A stretch of DNA of 64,000 nucleotides from Amorphochlora amoebiformis. Taxonomy: Eukaryota; Cercozoa; Chlorarachniophyceae. The stretch is from the NCBI GenBank assembly GCA_054601695.1, contig BAAHQB010000241.1, positions 62,001-126,000 of the forward strand, in the 5' to 3' direction. The notes under the pieces are model-generated. The model ran no database searches and had not been told where the DNA came from. It saw nothing but the letters and a program-made list of their open reading frames with translations. Below, one piece after another: positions 1-64,000 of the stretch (positions within the stretch are counted from its first letter, which is position 1; each line of letters begins with the position of its first letter). A program made the position numbers and the translations under genes.

Positions 1-813
1 CTGTTCCTCCAGCCCAAGGCGGCTGAGGTGGGCATCCTGGAGACGGGTATTCTGTCAGCAGTGGTGAATAAGCTCAAGGTTGTTCAAGATGCGCTGCTCG
101 ATAACGTGCTGACAACACTCTATCACGCGGCGACTTCCACCAACAAGGTCAAGGACAAAATGAAGTCTGCATCCGTCATTCAAGACCTCAAAGACACCAA
201 GGCAAAGTTCAATGCCCAGGAGCACATCCAGGAGCAGTGTGACAAGATCATCACCGCAATCCTCACGCCCAAAGTCGAGCTGCAGGACCTCAACTTCACA
301 CAGGCCAACGCCGATGACTACATCGACACATCGACGGTCTGGGGAGAGAGAAAAGTCAAGCAGGGTTCGGGATACACGATTTCGGCAAAGCTCAAAAACT
401 TTTTAATCGCGGGCGTGGAACTCAAGTGGCACTCGAAAAAGCACGGCGTGCTCGACACGCACCTCCGGACCCGCAAGGACCTCAAGAAGATCGTGTGGAC
501 CAAGGATCTGGGTGGGAAGGCCCTGTCGATGGGCACGTGGAGGATCCGAAGCGTCAAGCCCGGAACTTCCAAGTCGGATGAGTTCACAAAGAAGAGCAAG
601 AAGAGCTTCAAGGTGCGAGTGCCTCTCGAAAATCGCGCGTTCGTCATCCTGGGCGAGGACGCGGCAATGGCGCTGGAGTGCCCCTCGGAGGCCATGCGCA
701 ATAAGTGGGTCAAGGCGCTCGAGGCACTCAAACTGCACCACAAGGACCAAAAGAAGCTGGCTACCGACTTCGTCATAGATGGGGTATACGAGGGCTACTC
801 GACTAGGATCTAA
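1..813 (+). CDS. C-terminal part of a PH-like domain protein, 5' truncated by the window edge
   Basis: The frame is open from base 1 to the TAA at 811-813, giving about 270 residues. The first in-frame ATG is internal and the region starts on a non-ATG codon, so the true start lies outside the window. The first half is mostly helical and charged. The second half, from about residue 120, alternates short beta-like stretches and ends in a helix with the invariant-looking Trp of PH domains (NKWVKALEAL). That fits a pleckstrin-homology fold that would bind phosphoinositides or protein partners at membranes. Composition is GC-balanced and there is no intron in the visible part, unlike the neighbours. 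It converges on the minus-strand Mg2+ channel gene. The PH call rests on pattern and the terminal Trp only, so the wider family is unknown. Confidence 0.6.
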   Translation: MFLQPKAAEVGILETGILSAVVNKLKVVQDALLDNVLTTLYHAATSTNKVKDKMKSASVIQDLKDTKAKFNAQEHIQEQCDKIITAILTPKVELQDLNFTQANADDYIDTSTVWGERKVKQGSGYTISAKLKNFLIAGVELKWHSKKHGVLDTHLRTRKDLKKIVWTKDLGGKALSMGTWRIRSVKPGTSKSDEFTKKSKKSFKVRVPLENRAFVILGEDAAMALECPSEAMRNKWVKALEALKLHHKDQKKLATDFVIDGVYEGYSTRI

Positions 814-1107
814 GCGATGATTTACATAACCGACCAGCATCAACTAACCAAAAGTCCTTTTTCTTCCTAAAAGATTCAACGTGGCAGCGTGCGTGGCGTG
901 GGTTCTGGATAGCCAGATGCCTTGAGCGTCCTCGCTTGCTTGGAATACGCTGGCTGCCTGTGGTGTTGTTGCATGGGGTTGGATCGGGTGTTAAACTTGT
1001 CAAGGCTTTGTTTTAATCTGCACACGCACACAGAAACCTTTATTTGTCAATACTGGATTAAGACACGCTACGTCACTCTTTCAAACCTACATATGCATAA
1101 ATATGTG

Positions 1108-1109
<2 letters not shown>
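814..1109. other. 3' flank of the PH-like gene, nothing coding seen
   Basis: This is unique sequence after the stop codon, probably 3' UTR and intergenic DNA. I see no good ORF or canonical AATAAA. It runs into the first (TA)n block. Confidence 0.4.
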
Positions 1110-1146
<37 letters not shown>

Positions 1147-1306
1147 GTATCTAGATATACTAGATATACTAGATATACTAGATATATAATTACAAATATA
1201 TATATATATATATCCAGTGTATATATATATATATATATAGATATACTAGATACATCTAGTACATACTAACGAACATCTAGAATATATACATATATATATA
1301 TATACT

Positions 1307-1342
<36 letters not shown>

Positions 1343-1659
1343 TAGATCTAGTAGATATGTATCTCTATATACATATATATATATATATATATAAATCAAG
1401 ATATATATATATATATCTAGTATCTAGAGTATATATATACATATATATGTATATATGTATATATGTACTAGATGTAATAATATATAAAAACATCATCATA
1501 GTATATACCTCTAGACCTAGTGACCTAGTATACTAGGTATATACTATTTCTAGTATTTACTAGATTTATCTAGAGCATCTAGAGCACATATATCTAGTAA
1601 ATATCTAGATATATATAGATATATATACTATATAATATACATATACTAGATATAGATAC

Positions 1660-1720
<61 letters not shown>

Positions 1721-1734
1721 TATCTAGATTATAC

Positions 1735-1785
<51 letters not shown>

Positions 1786-1860
1786 TATACATATATTGAT
1801 TTAAATATATCATATAAGTTATATATTTTATATATTATATATATGCAAGTTAGTACTCAG
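1110..1860. repeat. (TA)n block with CTAG-rich interruptions
   Basis: Long TA runs are interrupted by tactagatata and ctagat motifs. No open frame other than Ile-Tyr reading of the repeat. Confidence 0.9.
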
Positions 1861-2031
1861 TAGTAGTATACTATTCTACTAGTGCTTGTAAGGTCATGGA
1901 GTCATTGGATAGAGAAAATACTTTGACTGTCAGTACTTAGACTACAATGTTACTAGTGTTAATTGTAGTTAGATACACTCGATACCTAGGATACGTTGCG
2001 TACTACTGTACAACTATAATACTATTCGTGA

Positions 2032-2298
2032 CAATTGATCTAATTTAATCGTGTACGTATATACGCATACTGCATTCGTAATAATAACAATTGATCTAAT
2101 TTAATCGAATACGTATATACGCATACTGCATTCGTAATAATAACAATTGATCTAATTTAACCGAATACGTATATACGCATACTGGATTCGTGATAATAAC
2201 AATCGATCTAATTCAATCGAATACGTATATACGCATACTGGATTCGTGATAATAACAATTGATCTAATTTAATCGAATACGTATATACGCATACTAGA
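2032..2298. repeat. 56-bp tandem repeat, about 5 copies
   Basis: The core caattgatctaatttaatc recurs at 2032, 2088, 2144, 2200 and 2256, exactly 56 bp apart, with few substitutions. The unit includes the palindromic cgtatatacg. It lies between the convergent PH-like gene and the Mg2+ channel gene. Confidence 0.9.
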
Positions 2299-2543
2299 AC
2301 GGCTGCGTATACTAGACCTCACTAGTATACCAGACGTATAGTCTAGCACAAGTGTGACCAATATTCTATGTTCTACATAGCAAGTTATCCTCAGTTAGTA
2401 TTCAAGCTACGCCAGGGGTGCACCATAGTGTAGGTAATATAACATGTACACTGATTGATGGCTATAGTTTAAAATTGTATGGTACGTATAAGTTACGGTA
2501 TAACTTACGTACGTACGTATATAAAATCTTTATTTATGTGTAA

Positions 2544-2585
<42 letters not shown>

Positions 2586-3020
2586 GTATTACGTATCCGA
2601 TCATGTGACATACGTAAAACTTACACGCGTACGTATACGTATACCTAGATACCTACACTCCAACCTTCCAATTACAAAATTGCAAGCTGGGTTAAGGTGT
2701 CACTGAGAGCTGGATGCGTACTATACGTAAATTTAGTAATAATAATAATTATGTCTATGATGTATGCCATAGCATACGGGGTATACTTGACAGTACTTAT
2801 GCACATATGAAATTTGTGTATTCATTCTAGTCATTGGGTGTGAGAGGAGGCTTATCTAGCTTATTTGAATTGTAACTTCGGCAATCATTGGATATATTTA
2901 TATATATCTATATACACTCTATATACACATATAAACTACATTTACATATGCATAATAATAGTATCTAGGTATATGCAAAATGTATATGTAACTATTGCAA
3001 TCATTGATATATATACTATG

Positions 3021-3056
<36 letters not shown>

Positions 3057-3075
3057 TATATATATACAAAATACT

Positions 3076-3125
<50 letters not shown>

Positions 3126-3472
3126 TATATATTTATGTATATATATATATATTATATTTATATATATATTTACATATACACATTGATGTATACTATGCAA
3201 TTCCACTATACAATGTTTTATGAAGAATATTCCTGTACATAGAAACTATTTATTGAGGGTATACAATCCTTTATTGATATCAATTGACTTGGACATTACT
3301 ATTGTACTATGGACATCACACAAACGGTGATACATACGTAGCTACCTGCTACAGACGTCGCTCTCATCTACCCCATTTACAACTGCAACATTGACTTTTA
3401 CTCCCTCCCCAGTGAAAGGGACCGGATTTTTTACCACAAGCGTTCGATTAGCAGTACGTAAGGGTTGGGTTT
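2299..3472. other. AT-rich intergenic DNA
   Basis: TA runs (2546-2584, about 3020-3160) alternate with AT-rich unique sequence. It lies downstream of the stop codon of the minus-strand Mg2+ channel gene and upstream of nothing recognisable. Confidence 0.5.
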
Positions 3473-25315
<21,843 letters not shown>

Positions 25316-25320
25316 ATATA

Positions 25321-25363
<43 letters not shown>

Positions 25364-25369
25364 GAATAA

Positions 25370-25466
<97 letters not shown>

Positions 25467-25471
25467 TGTAT

Positions 25472-25530
<59 letters not shown>

Positions 25531-25734
25531 GTGTGTGTGTGTGTGTGTGTGTGTGTATGCGTCCGTATACATGATATATGCACAAGTTAAGCCTTTATAA
25601 GCATTCAAACCACTATTTCTACTAACTTAACAATCTGTATACCCTAAGCATACCCAACCAAAACATGTTTACTCTATTGTAATTTTGACCAGAAAATGCG
25701 AAATATTATCAGATTTATTTCAGTATTTAATGTA

Positions 25735-25751
25735 CCCCCCCCCCCCCCCCC
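25735..25751. repeat. Poly-C tract
   Basis: A run of about 17 C, prone to sequencing error. Confidence 0.9.
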
Positions 25752-25769
25752 ACGAGTTCCTATAACCTT

Positions 25770-26170
25770 GACGTCTGCAGGGGCAGGAAGCCTTCCCTGA
25801 ATACCTTCCCTGAACCAGACATAGCAACACATCAATGGTTTTGCTTCGTGTTCGACAATGCGCATCTCAAAGAGTATGGGCTTCCCTGGAAGACCGAGCT
25901 GCGGCGCATTACGTGCAAGAAAAAGAGTCCACTTTCACCAACTTTGGCAGGAAAAGGGTGCATACCGATACGGTTGGGTTTACCAAGGGAAAATTAGGGC
26001 TTATAGAGGAAGCCATTACCGGTGGCGAGTGGGCTGGGAAGATAGCCATGAGCGAAGTGGTTGTGTTGTGTTTGCAAGAATGCCAGAATTAGTCCGAATA
26101 TCATCGTCTAGCCTCCGTCCTGACAAGTTCAACCAGAATTACGGTACTCTCATCAATATTACACCATCAT
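25770..26170 (+). other. GC-balanced island with overlapping ORFs on both strands, unresolved
   Basis: The plus strand has an 85-codon ORF with ATG at 25835 (MVLLRVRQCASQRVWASLED, Arg-rich and Glu/Asp-poor at the start, like a mitochondrial presequence), ending at 26092. The minus strand is also open over 25770-25930 (frame with PILFEMRIVEHEAKPLMCCY). Another plus frame is open to 26172. The island lies between the 5' ends of the MRS2 and SAP genes, so it may be a shared promoter with 5' exons, or a small gene. I cannot choose. Confidence 0.3.
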
Positions 26171-26484
26171 AACCCCTATATTAGACCCTGTAATGCCTGC
26201 TTTCCCCCCGAATCCCCCGTACCCCGCTCGAGATACACCGGTCCCGGGTACTCGTGACGACCTCTTTGGAGACTTTTGAGTGACTCTCGAAGCGTTAGTA
26301 TATCCCGTAATCCCTGATAATCCCCGGTAAATCGGATATATCTGTTAATGGTATGGAACATATCAAGTCATTAATATCTACATATTGAATTACCCCTAAA
26401 CTCCATATTTGTCTTCAATACCCAAGCAAAGACCTCTCCAGGAAAAAAATCACCCGAGGCAAAAACCAAACCCCTCCGCGCGAA

Positions 26485-27331
26485 ATGGAAGCCCTACGCA
26501 ACCTACCAAACAATGGCATCATCAGAACGGTGAAACAGACGGCATGGGAGGTGAGTGAGATCGAAGGGTTGTTGAGATCAAAGATTTAAGGTTGTTTATT
26601 TGCAGTCAGAGGTCCCTGTGTACGTATGTGACCATGACTCGAGTGCCCCAGGTCAAACGTCAAGTTTTCTTTCATTTTTGAGCACATCTCATCGGTTTCT
26701 ATGTTTCCATTTACAGAGGATCAGCGCGTTGAATTCAACGATGAGAACCTGCTAATTCGGATACTCGGCCGCCTCAAGTGGAAGGAAGAGGAGCAGTTAA
26801 AGCGTATGACCAGGTCATCATCGTAAAGTGTTTGCATCCTCATTCCTTCTCATGCGCATCGTCCTGTATTTCAGAAACCGGCTTCAAAAGGAAAACGAGA
26901 GGAAAGGAATCATTTCGAGGAGGAAATCAACCAAGCGCAAGCGAACCTACGGAAGTAGACAGAGTGAGACCTAGCTCGAAAAACTTGAAGAGAAGTTAAC
27001 ACAACGATGTTCGCTTGTTTAGGGCGAAAGAGTCTGAGATCAGAGCAGCACAGAGATGTTTCAGAAAGCAAGACTCCAATCAAGGTTCAATCATCAGTAT
27101 ATGTATGTAGGTACATGTGCAAATAAATAAGTGATTTATTTATAATTTATATATATATATATATATATATACATAATATACATATATCTATATATATGTA
27201 CATGTTTGTGTTTTATATATTAAATGCTATAAATGCATATATTCTTCAATATACACCTTGTATGTATATATGTAATATACACCTTGTATGTATATATGTA
27301 AATATATACAAATATATATATATATATATAC

Positions 27332-27368
<37 letters not shown>

Positions 27369-27416
27369 GTGTGTGTGTTTGTGTACAGATATATTTATAT
27401 ACACATACATATGTAC

Positions 27417-27457
<41 letters not shown>

Positions 27458-27474
27458 TAGGTAACATATGTATT

Positions 27475-27521
<47 letters not shown>

Positions 27522-27571
27522 GTATATGTTGTATACATTATATATAATATACATATATATATATATATATT

Positions 27572-27616
<45 letters not shown>

Positions 27617-27770
27617 AACGTATATATATATATATATATGTATAATATACGATATACATACATGTAAACTATATGTCAAAATGTATATGTGTATATTATA
27701 TATATATCATATATATATATGTGTATATAAAGTTGTATTATATATATATATATATATAAAGTTATATTGT

Positions 27771-27854
<84 letters not shown>

Positions 27855-27909
27855 TGTATACACATGTAATATACATATATATAATCATATATATTCATGT
27901 ATACACATG

Positions 27910-27947
<38 letters not shown>

Positions 27948-27962
27948 CATGTGTATACATGA

Positions 27963-27999
<37 letters not shown>

Positions 28000-28029
28000 A
28001 TATATATGCATATATGTATATAATATATA

Positions 28030-28094
<65 letters not shown>

Positions 28095-28095
28095 A

Positions 28096-28135
<40 letters not shown>

Positions 28136-28495
28136 TGTAGCTAATATTGTACACGATACTACCCTTGAATACTTGAGTGCATACATGCTGTTTTTCTTAA
28201 CTTGTTGGAATTTCTCCCTTCAGATTGCCGACTACACATGTGTCGATCATATAGCCATGAACAGACTTAAGGAGAAGACCTGCAAGGAGTTACGAGATTA
28301 CCTGAAACGCCATCAACAGCCAACTAGAGGGAAAAAGGTAAAATTTCACAGAAGCTTTAATCTGGAGATTCACACTAAGATTCACACGTTCGCCCTTTTG
28401 TGTTTTTGCACTTACACCAGCTGGAGCTCATTTCCCGGATCCAAGAGTTTCGTACAACTGCAGATTACAGGGAATTTGCGGAGGATTTTGAATAA
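26485..28495 (+). CDS. Small basic protein with a C-terminal SAP domain, 6 exons
   Basis: Exons: 26485-26550 ([13 protein letters not shown], donor GTGAGT), 26719-26813 (acidic/basic helix, donor GTCATC), 26875-26963 (Lys/Arg-rich, [15 protein letters not shown]), 27023-27084 ([20 protein letters not shown]), 28224-28337 and 28421-28495 (TAA). Total 501 nt, 166 residues, all phases consistent. Exons 5 and 6 encode [16 protein letters not shown] then PTRGKK joined to [10 protein letters not shown], which fits the SAP motif (two helices around a G-K-K turn) that binds DNA or RNA. The basic Lys/Arg stretch suggests nuclear localisation. The only long intron (27085-28223) is filled with (TA)n. 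It probably acts in chromatin or RNA handling; exact role unknown. An alternative donor at 26803 exists. Confidence 0.75.
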
Positions 28496-29075
28496 CCTAG
28501 TACCTCACAGACTGCGGGACCGATTGTTGTGATTCAAGTCGCCGGTGTGTAAAGCAACTCTAGACGTTGAGCATTAGCTTTTTAAATTTATTAACCGTTA
28601 GAAAGAACTATTCGATACACGTGGGTGATTAACGAGATTAAATCTGATATTTATCGAACGTCGACTAGTCACTGGTAGTCTAGGTAGTATGATCTAGACC
28701 TCCAGGTGCGACGGTCCTAGATGATATACGCACTAGATGCTAGATCTAGTAGATCCTAGAGATCGACCTACGATATCGCGCGAGTTCTGGTATATACGTT
28801 CTACCACGATCTCCGACAACATGTTCTCAGACGTTTATCTAGTTTATCTAGTTTATAACTATCTAGATTCTGAGTCCACTACTCATCTAGTCATACATGT
28901 ACTAGATGTACACAAACCCTGCATAGACACTCATATTCTTGATACTCTCTAGACTCTAGATTATCGATGAAAAATATTTTTACCAAAAGATCATAAATTT
29001 CTACATAATTCCAGCAATTGATTACCAGCGGCACGTACTCTCTGGACTCTAGAGGCTATAGTACCAGTACCAGAC
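28496..29075. other. Intergenic DNA, nothing recognised
   Basis: AT-rich unique sequence with many ctag/agatct words between the convergent SAP and membrane-protein genes. A further 3' exon of the membrane gene could lie here, because its last listed exon also carries a good donor (gatcag/gtaggt). Confidence 0.4.
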
Positions 29076-45547
<16,472 letters not shown>

Positions 45548-45782
45548 CGACCCGAAGAATTCTGTTTACGTGTTTTTCCTTTTTTGAATTATATTAGGTA
45601 AAATTGATTCTGCACGAGACTCTTTAGAGATGAAACCGTCGACTTTAACTCCAATATGGTATTAATACCTAAAAATTACCATTGTGAAAACACCAGGACA
45701 TAGAGCCGACTGGGTGGGTGGGTTCAAAACACCCACGCGCTACCTCTCACCAAGAGGCATCGCTCATATTCCAAGTTGCACT
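45548..45782. promoter_or_regulatory. Divergent intergenic region between two gene starts
   Basis: 235 bp separate the ATG of the minus-strand membrane gene (45547) from the ATG of the plus-strand ORF (45783), so this must hold both 5' leaders and probably a bidirectional promoter. I see no clear TATA box. It is the only gene-to-gene spacer without microsatellites. Confidence 0.5.
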
Positions 45783-47057
45783 ATGCCGGGTCTCATTGGG
45801 TTGCTGAGCGCTAGTAAGAAGCGTGCGGACTTCAGGTGGGACTCCACAATTGGAGACTTAGCGGTGATTTTGTTGTGCTCCGGACTCACGATTGGAGTGG
45901 TCTACTTCTATGCCACAAACGACGTGTGCGAAGTAGCGTTCTTGACTTCACCAGCATCAAACTGTGAAGAGTCAACGGTAGAGTTCAGCCAGACAGTAGA
46001 GCACCCTTACGATAGAGGATTGGGAGCACCGCAAGTCAGAGTAGGGCTCAGGGGAACCAATAAGCCTTTGCTGACGGACGGGTTCGGGGGAGGATGCGCA
46101 GCGTACATCAGAAACATCACAGACATAGCGGGTGAGTACAGACAGTACATTGGATGTGTATACAACGGAGCCTCCAATGGGAGCAGATCAGCATCCTACA
46201 TATTCAGCAACAAGGTCGGTGAGGCGAGCAACTTGACACTGAGTGGAAACGGCTACGAGTTCAAGATCTCATTCGCGGGTATCGTATGGTACAGGGATGT
46301 GAGCACAACCAACGAGATGACTCACGCAGGAATGTCCTTAGACACGAACAGCACCATTCTCTTGGGCACGCGTAACCCCCTCTGCCCTAGGATACACTGT
46401 AACTCGACAATGAGAAGTGGGTGCGGTGTAGACAGCAGACTGTTCGTATGCGACAGTCAGCCGGTGATAGTGGAGTTTGAGACGAGACTCGGACCCAATG
46501 ACTACTCAGTTCCTGAGTTTGACCCGTCAGATGGTCCTGGATGCACGAGGACTAACGTAGGTCCAGAGCAGACTGAGAGGATAAAGAATTACATGAGAGG
46601 CTTCCTCGCAGATGCCATTTGCACGGATAACCCTGTGATTTACGGAGTTACAAGGCGCCACGTGAATCTCATGCAGGAAATGAGACTGGGCTCCCCTTTC
46701 AAGTGCGAATCGTGCAGGCGCAGAACCACCTTGGAGATTATAAGCTTAACACTTCCCATAGTGTTCGGGTTCTATGCCCTACTGAAGGTGTCACTAGTGA
46801 GGATGCACGACGCCATTTACGCCATTAAACGTGCGGTGGGCTCACGCAAAGCTTCGTGCACACCAACGAGGAGGGAACACAAGGATTCTGACCAGGGGGA
46901 ACTGGGATCACAGCGCGCTACACCGCTGGCGAGTACCAGAGACCGAAGGGATGCCAAAGGATCATTGAAACTGACTCAACGGAAAGTGGAGATTGACACG
47001 GACTCGAAGGATGCGCGCAGCAATACTCAACAGCAGACTCGCAGCCACGGAGGGTAG
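45783..47057 (+). CDS. Two-span membrane protein with a Cys-rich, N-glycosylated ectodomain; unspliced
   Basis: 424 residues. I start at ATG 45783 (MPGLIGLLSASKKRADFRW); the frame is open about 100 nt further up without an ATG. A span lies at about residues 23-44 (GDLAVILLCSGLTIGVVYFY). Then about 290 residues contain many Cys and several N-x-S/T sites (NITD, NGSR, NLTL, NSTI, NSTM). A second span lies near 320-343 (IISLTLPIVFGFYALLKVSL), followed by a polar, Lys/Arg/Ser-rich tail of about 80 residues. Both ends are probably cytosolic, as in two-span surface proteins. It has no intron, unlike its neighbours, and GC-balanced codons. I do not recognise the family. A recent retro-copy or transferred gene is possible. 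Confidence 0.8.
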   Translation: MPGLIGLLSASKKRADFRWDSTIGDLAVILLCSGLTIGVVYFYATNDVCEVAFLTSPASNCEESTVEFSQTVEHPYDRGLGAPQVRVGLRGTNKPLLTDGFGGGCAAYIRNITDIAGEYRQYIGCVYNGASNGSRSASYIFSNKVGEASNLTLSGNGYEFKISFAGIVWYRDVSTTNEMTHAGMSLDTNSTILLGTRNPLCPRIHCNSTMRSGCGVDSRLFVCDSQPVIVEFETRLGPNDYSVPEFDPSDGPGCTRTNVGPEQTERIKNYMRGFLADAICTDNPVIYGVTRRHVNLMQEMRLGSPFKCESCRRRTTLEIISLTLPIVFGFYALLKVSLVRMHDAIYAIKRAVGSRKASCTPTRREHKDSDQGELGSQRATPLASTRDRRDAKGSLKLTQRKVEIDTDSKDARSNTQQQTRSHGG

Positions 47058-47246
47058 TGAGCACCCATACATAAAACACAAGCACCCACTCCATGGGCTG
47101 CATAACCTCATTATGTCCAACCACGCCACTTGTCCCAAGCTCTGACTGGCCTCGCGGCGTGATCCTCCGACAGAGTGGCACGTGCAGACGGCCGACCCCA
47201 TAGCAGCCTGGCCCATACAAGCACGTACTACTTCTCGAAGTCCGAG

Positions 47247-47305
<59 letters not shown>

Positions 47306-47553
47306 TATATGTAATATTCATGATATGATCATGGTTTATAATCAGTGATATCAATTATATAGTATGATTATAATATCAATATATTATATATATATAATAA
47401 ATTATGTCATGCGTGTGCATTAGATTTATAAATATATATCATGACCTCAATTCAGTACATTACGAATTATTGATATACAGTTATCTAGAGATATACTAGA
47501 TATACACACTAAACATCATGACTAGTACAATATCTAATATACAATCATATATA

Positions 47554-47600
<47 letters not shown>

Positions 47601-48205
47601 ACATCAACGATCATTATATATATATATATATATATGTACTTATCTAGAGTTTATACTAGTTTCCTGCAATTGAATTGTTCTTTACAAGCCCGGGGACCAA
47701 GACCTTTTGTAAGAGGTTCCAGGTTGCCGGGAACGTGACCGCGAGGCATGGGGTATCTCTCACCTTGCATGCATATGAGTGTGGCTGCCGGACCTGTGTT
47801 CGTTTTCATTCTTGTGTTAGTCTGGTAGTACCCAGAGTACTAGATATCACTACCTAGACTACAGATAACTGGAGATCGCTGGAGATCCCAGAGATCTAGG
47901 AGATTGCTCGGAGATTACCTTGCCGATAGTACCGGGTAGTGCGGGTAATGCCGGCGCCGGCCGGGTGCCTGCTAGAGACTAGAGAGACTCTCTTAGACAA
48001 GACTGTAATCTAGGTAATCGTTACTTCTAACTTCACTAATATCACAAAATGGACGTCAATCGATACTAAACTTTGATCATTATTAATTAAGCGCCTGATC
48101 TACAATATTTAGAATATATTTCTAGATATTCCAGGATTGCCACGGTATTGCTGTCATCAAATATCTATTTTCTAGATCTTGTAGATATACAGGAACTTTT
48201 TGGTT
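47058..48205. other. Intergenic DNA with TA runs and an LTR remnant
   Basis: Two TA-rich stretches (47250-47330, 47540-47640), an unassigned 200-bp GC-balanced island (47660-47860) and an LTR family B fragment. No convincing gene. Confidence 0.5.
47865..47990 (+). mobile_element. LTR family B fragment
   Basis: ggagatcgctggagatcc, gagattgctcggaga and the gtaccgggta motifs match 4803-4880 in order. Ends are not preserved. Confidence 0.55.
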
Positions 48206-62529
<14,324 letters not shown>

Positions 62530-62603
62530 CTGCATATATATATATATATATGTATATATGATCTTTGAAAACATCCAGACATATTTCTTTCTCCTTTGAG
62601 GCC

Positions 62604-62662
<59 letters not shown>

Positions 62663-62744
62663 GTATATATATATATATGTATATATGATCTTTGAATATA
62701 TCCAGACATATTTCTTTCTTCTTTGACGCCTGCATATATATAAA

Positions 62745-62817
<73 letters not shown>

Positions 62818-62861
62818 GATCTTTGAAAACATCCAGACATATTTCTTTCTCCTTTGAGGCC

Positions 62862-62932
<71 letters not shown>

Positions 62933-63000
62933 GATCTTTGAAAACATCCAGACATATTTCTTTCTTCTTTGACGCCTGCATATATATAAATATATGTATG

Positions 63001-63049
<49 letters not shown>

Positions 63050-63093
63050 GATCTTTGAATACATACAGACATATTTCTTTCTTCTTTGACGCC

Positions 63094-63165
<72 letters not shown>

Positions 63166-63336
63166 CTTTGAAAACATCCAGACATATTTCTTTCTCCTTT
63201 GAGGCTTGCATATATATAAATATATGTATATATATATATATACATATATATATGTATATATATATGTATATATATGTATATATGATCTTTGAAAACATCC
63301 AGACATATTTCTTTCTTCTTTGACGCCTGCATATAT

Positions 63337-63389
<53 letters not shown>

Positions 63390-63436
63390 GATCTTTGAAA
63401 ACATCCAGACATATTTCTTTCTCCTTTGAGGCCTGC

Positions 63437-63471
<35 letters not shown>

Positions 63472-63561
63472 ATATATATGTATATATGATCTTTGAAAAC
63501 ATCCAGACATATTTCTTTCTCCTTTGAGGCCTGCATATATATATATATATATATGTATATG

Positions 63562-63597
<36 letters not shown>

Positions 63598-63757
63598 CTT
63601 TGAATACATCCAGACATATTTCTTTCTCCTTTGAGGCCTGCATATATATATATATATATATGTATATGTATATATATATATATGATCTTTGAAAACATCC
63701 AGACATATTTCTTTCTTCTTTGACGCCTACATATATATATATATATATATTATTTAT

Positions 63758-63845
<88 letters not shown>

Positions 63846-63889
63846 GATCTTTGAATACATCCAGACATATTTCTTTCTCCTTTGAGGCC

Positions 63890-63985
<96 letters not shown>

Positions 63986-64000
63986 TAAATATATATATAT

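Noticed and set aside
26176-26361. 61-codon minus ORF between the SAP and Mg2+ channel genes
   Set aside because: No splice partners or motif. Its ttaaca end and ccggta words are LTR-like, but too weak to call.

Overview
The window is nuclear DNA from a eukaryote, probably a microbial alga or other protist. I cannot name the lineage. The signs are split genes with GT-AG introns, a Ty1/copia LTR retrotransposon with solo LTRs, many interstitial TTAGGG arrays, and extreme (TA)n microsatellite content. Most open frames here are artefacts: (TA)n reads as Ile-Tyr repeats, and the TTAGGG and CT/GA arrays are also open.

The real genes are broken into short exons, many only 20-70 nt, that sit as islands of normal composition in the repeats. 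I found them by reading each island on both strands for an AG acceptor, a GT donor, an open frame, and a phase that joins the next island. The layout is: 1-813 (+) 3' end of a PH-like protein gene; 3473-25315 (-) an MRS2/CorA-type Mg2+ channel in about 23 exons; 26485-28495 (+) a small SAP-domain protein in 6 exons; 29076-45547 (-) a polytopic membrane protein in about 19 exons; 45783-47057 (+) an unspliced two-membrane-span, Cys-rich protein, divergent from the previous gene; 48206 to beyond 62529 (-) a PH domain joined to a permuted papain-like (C92/YiiX-type) amidase. In all four spliced genes the summed exon length is a multiple of three.

Mobile DNA: a young copia element (19697-22365) with identical 238-bp LTRs lies antisense in an MRS2 intron. 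Its single ORF keeps Gag, protease and RNase H but lacks the integrase core and most of the reverse transcriptase. At least three solo-LTR families lie mostly in introns.

The most unusual signal is a recurring arrangement I call exon-edge decoys. Next to many exons lie one to a dozen truncated copies of that exon's edge: the acceptor plus the first 20-50 nt on the upstream side, or the last nt plus the donor on the downstream side. They are spaced by (TA)n, or once by TTAGGG. The intact exon sits at the end of the series. This occurs in at least three unrelated genes and suggests a common way these introns grow, with many decoy splice sites as a by-product. No tRNA, rRNA or CRISPR array was found. 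All splice models are by eye, with no transcript or homology search.
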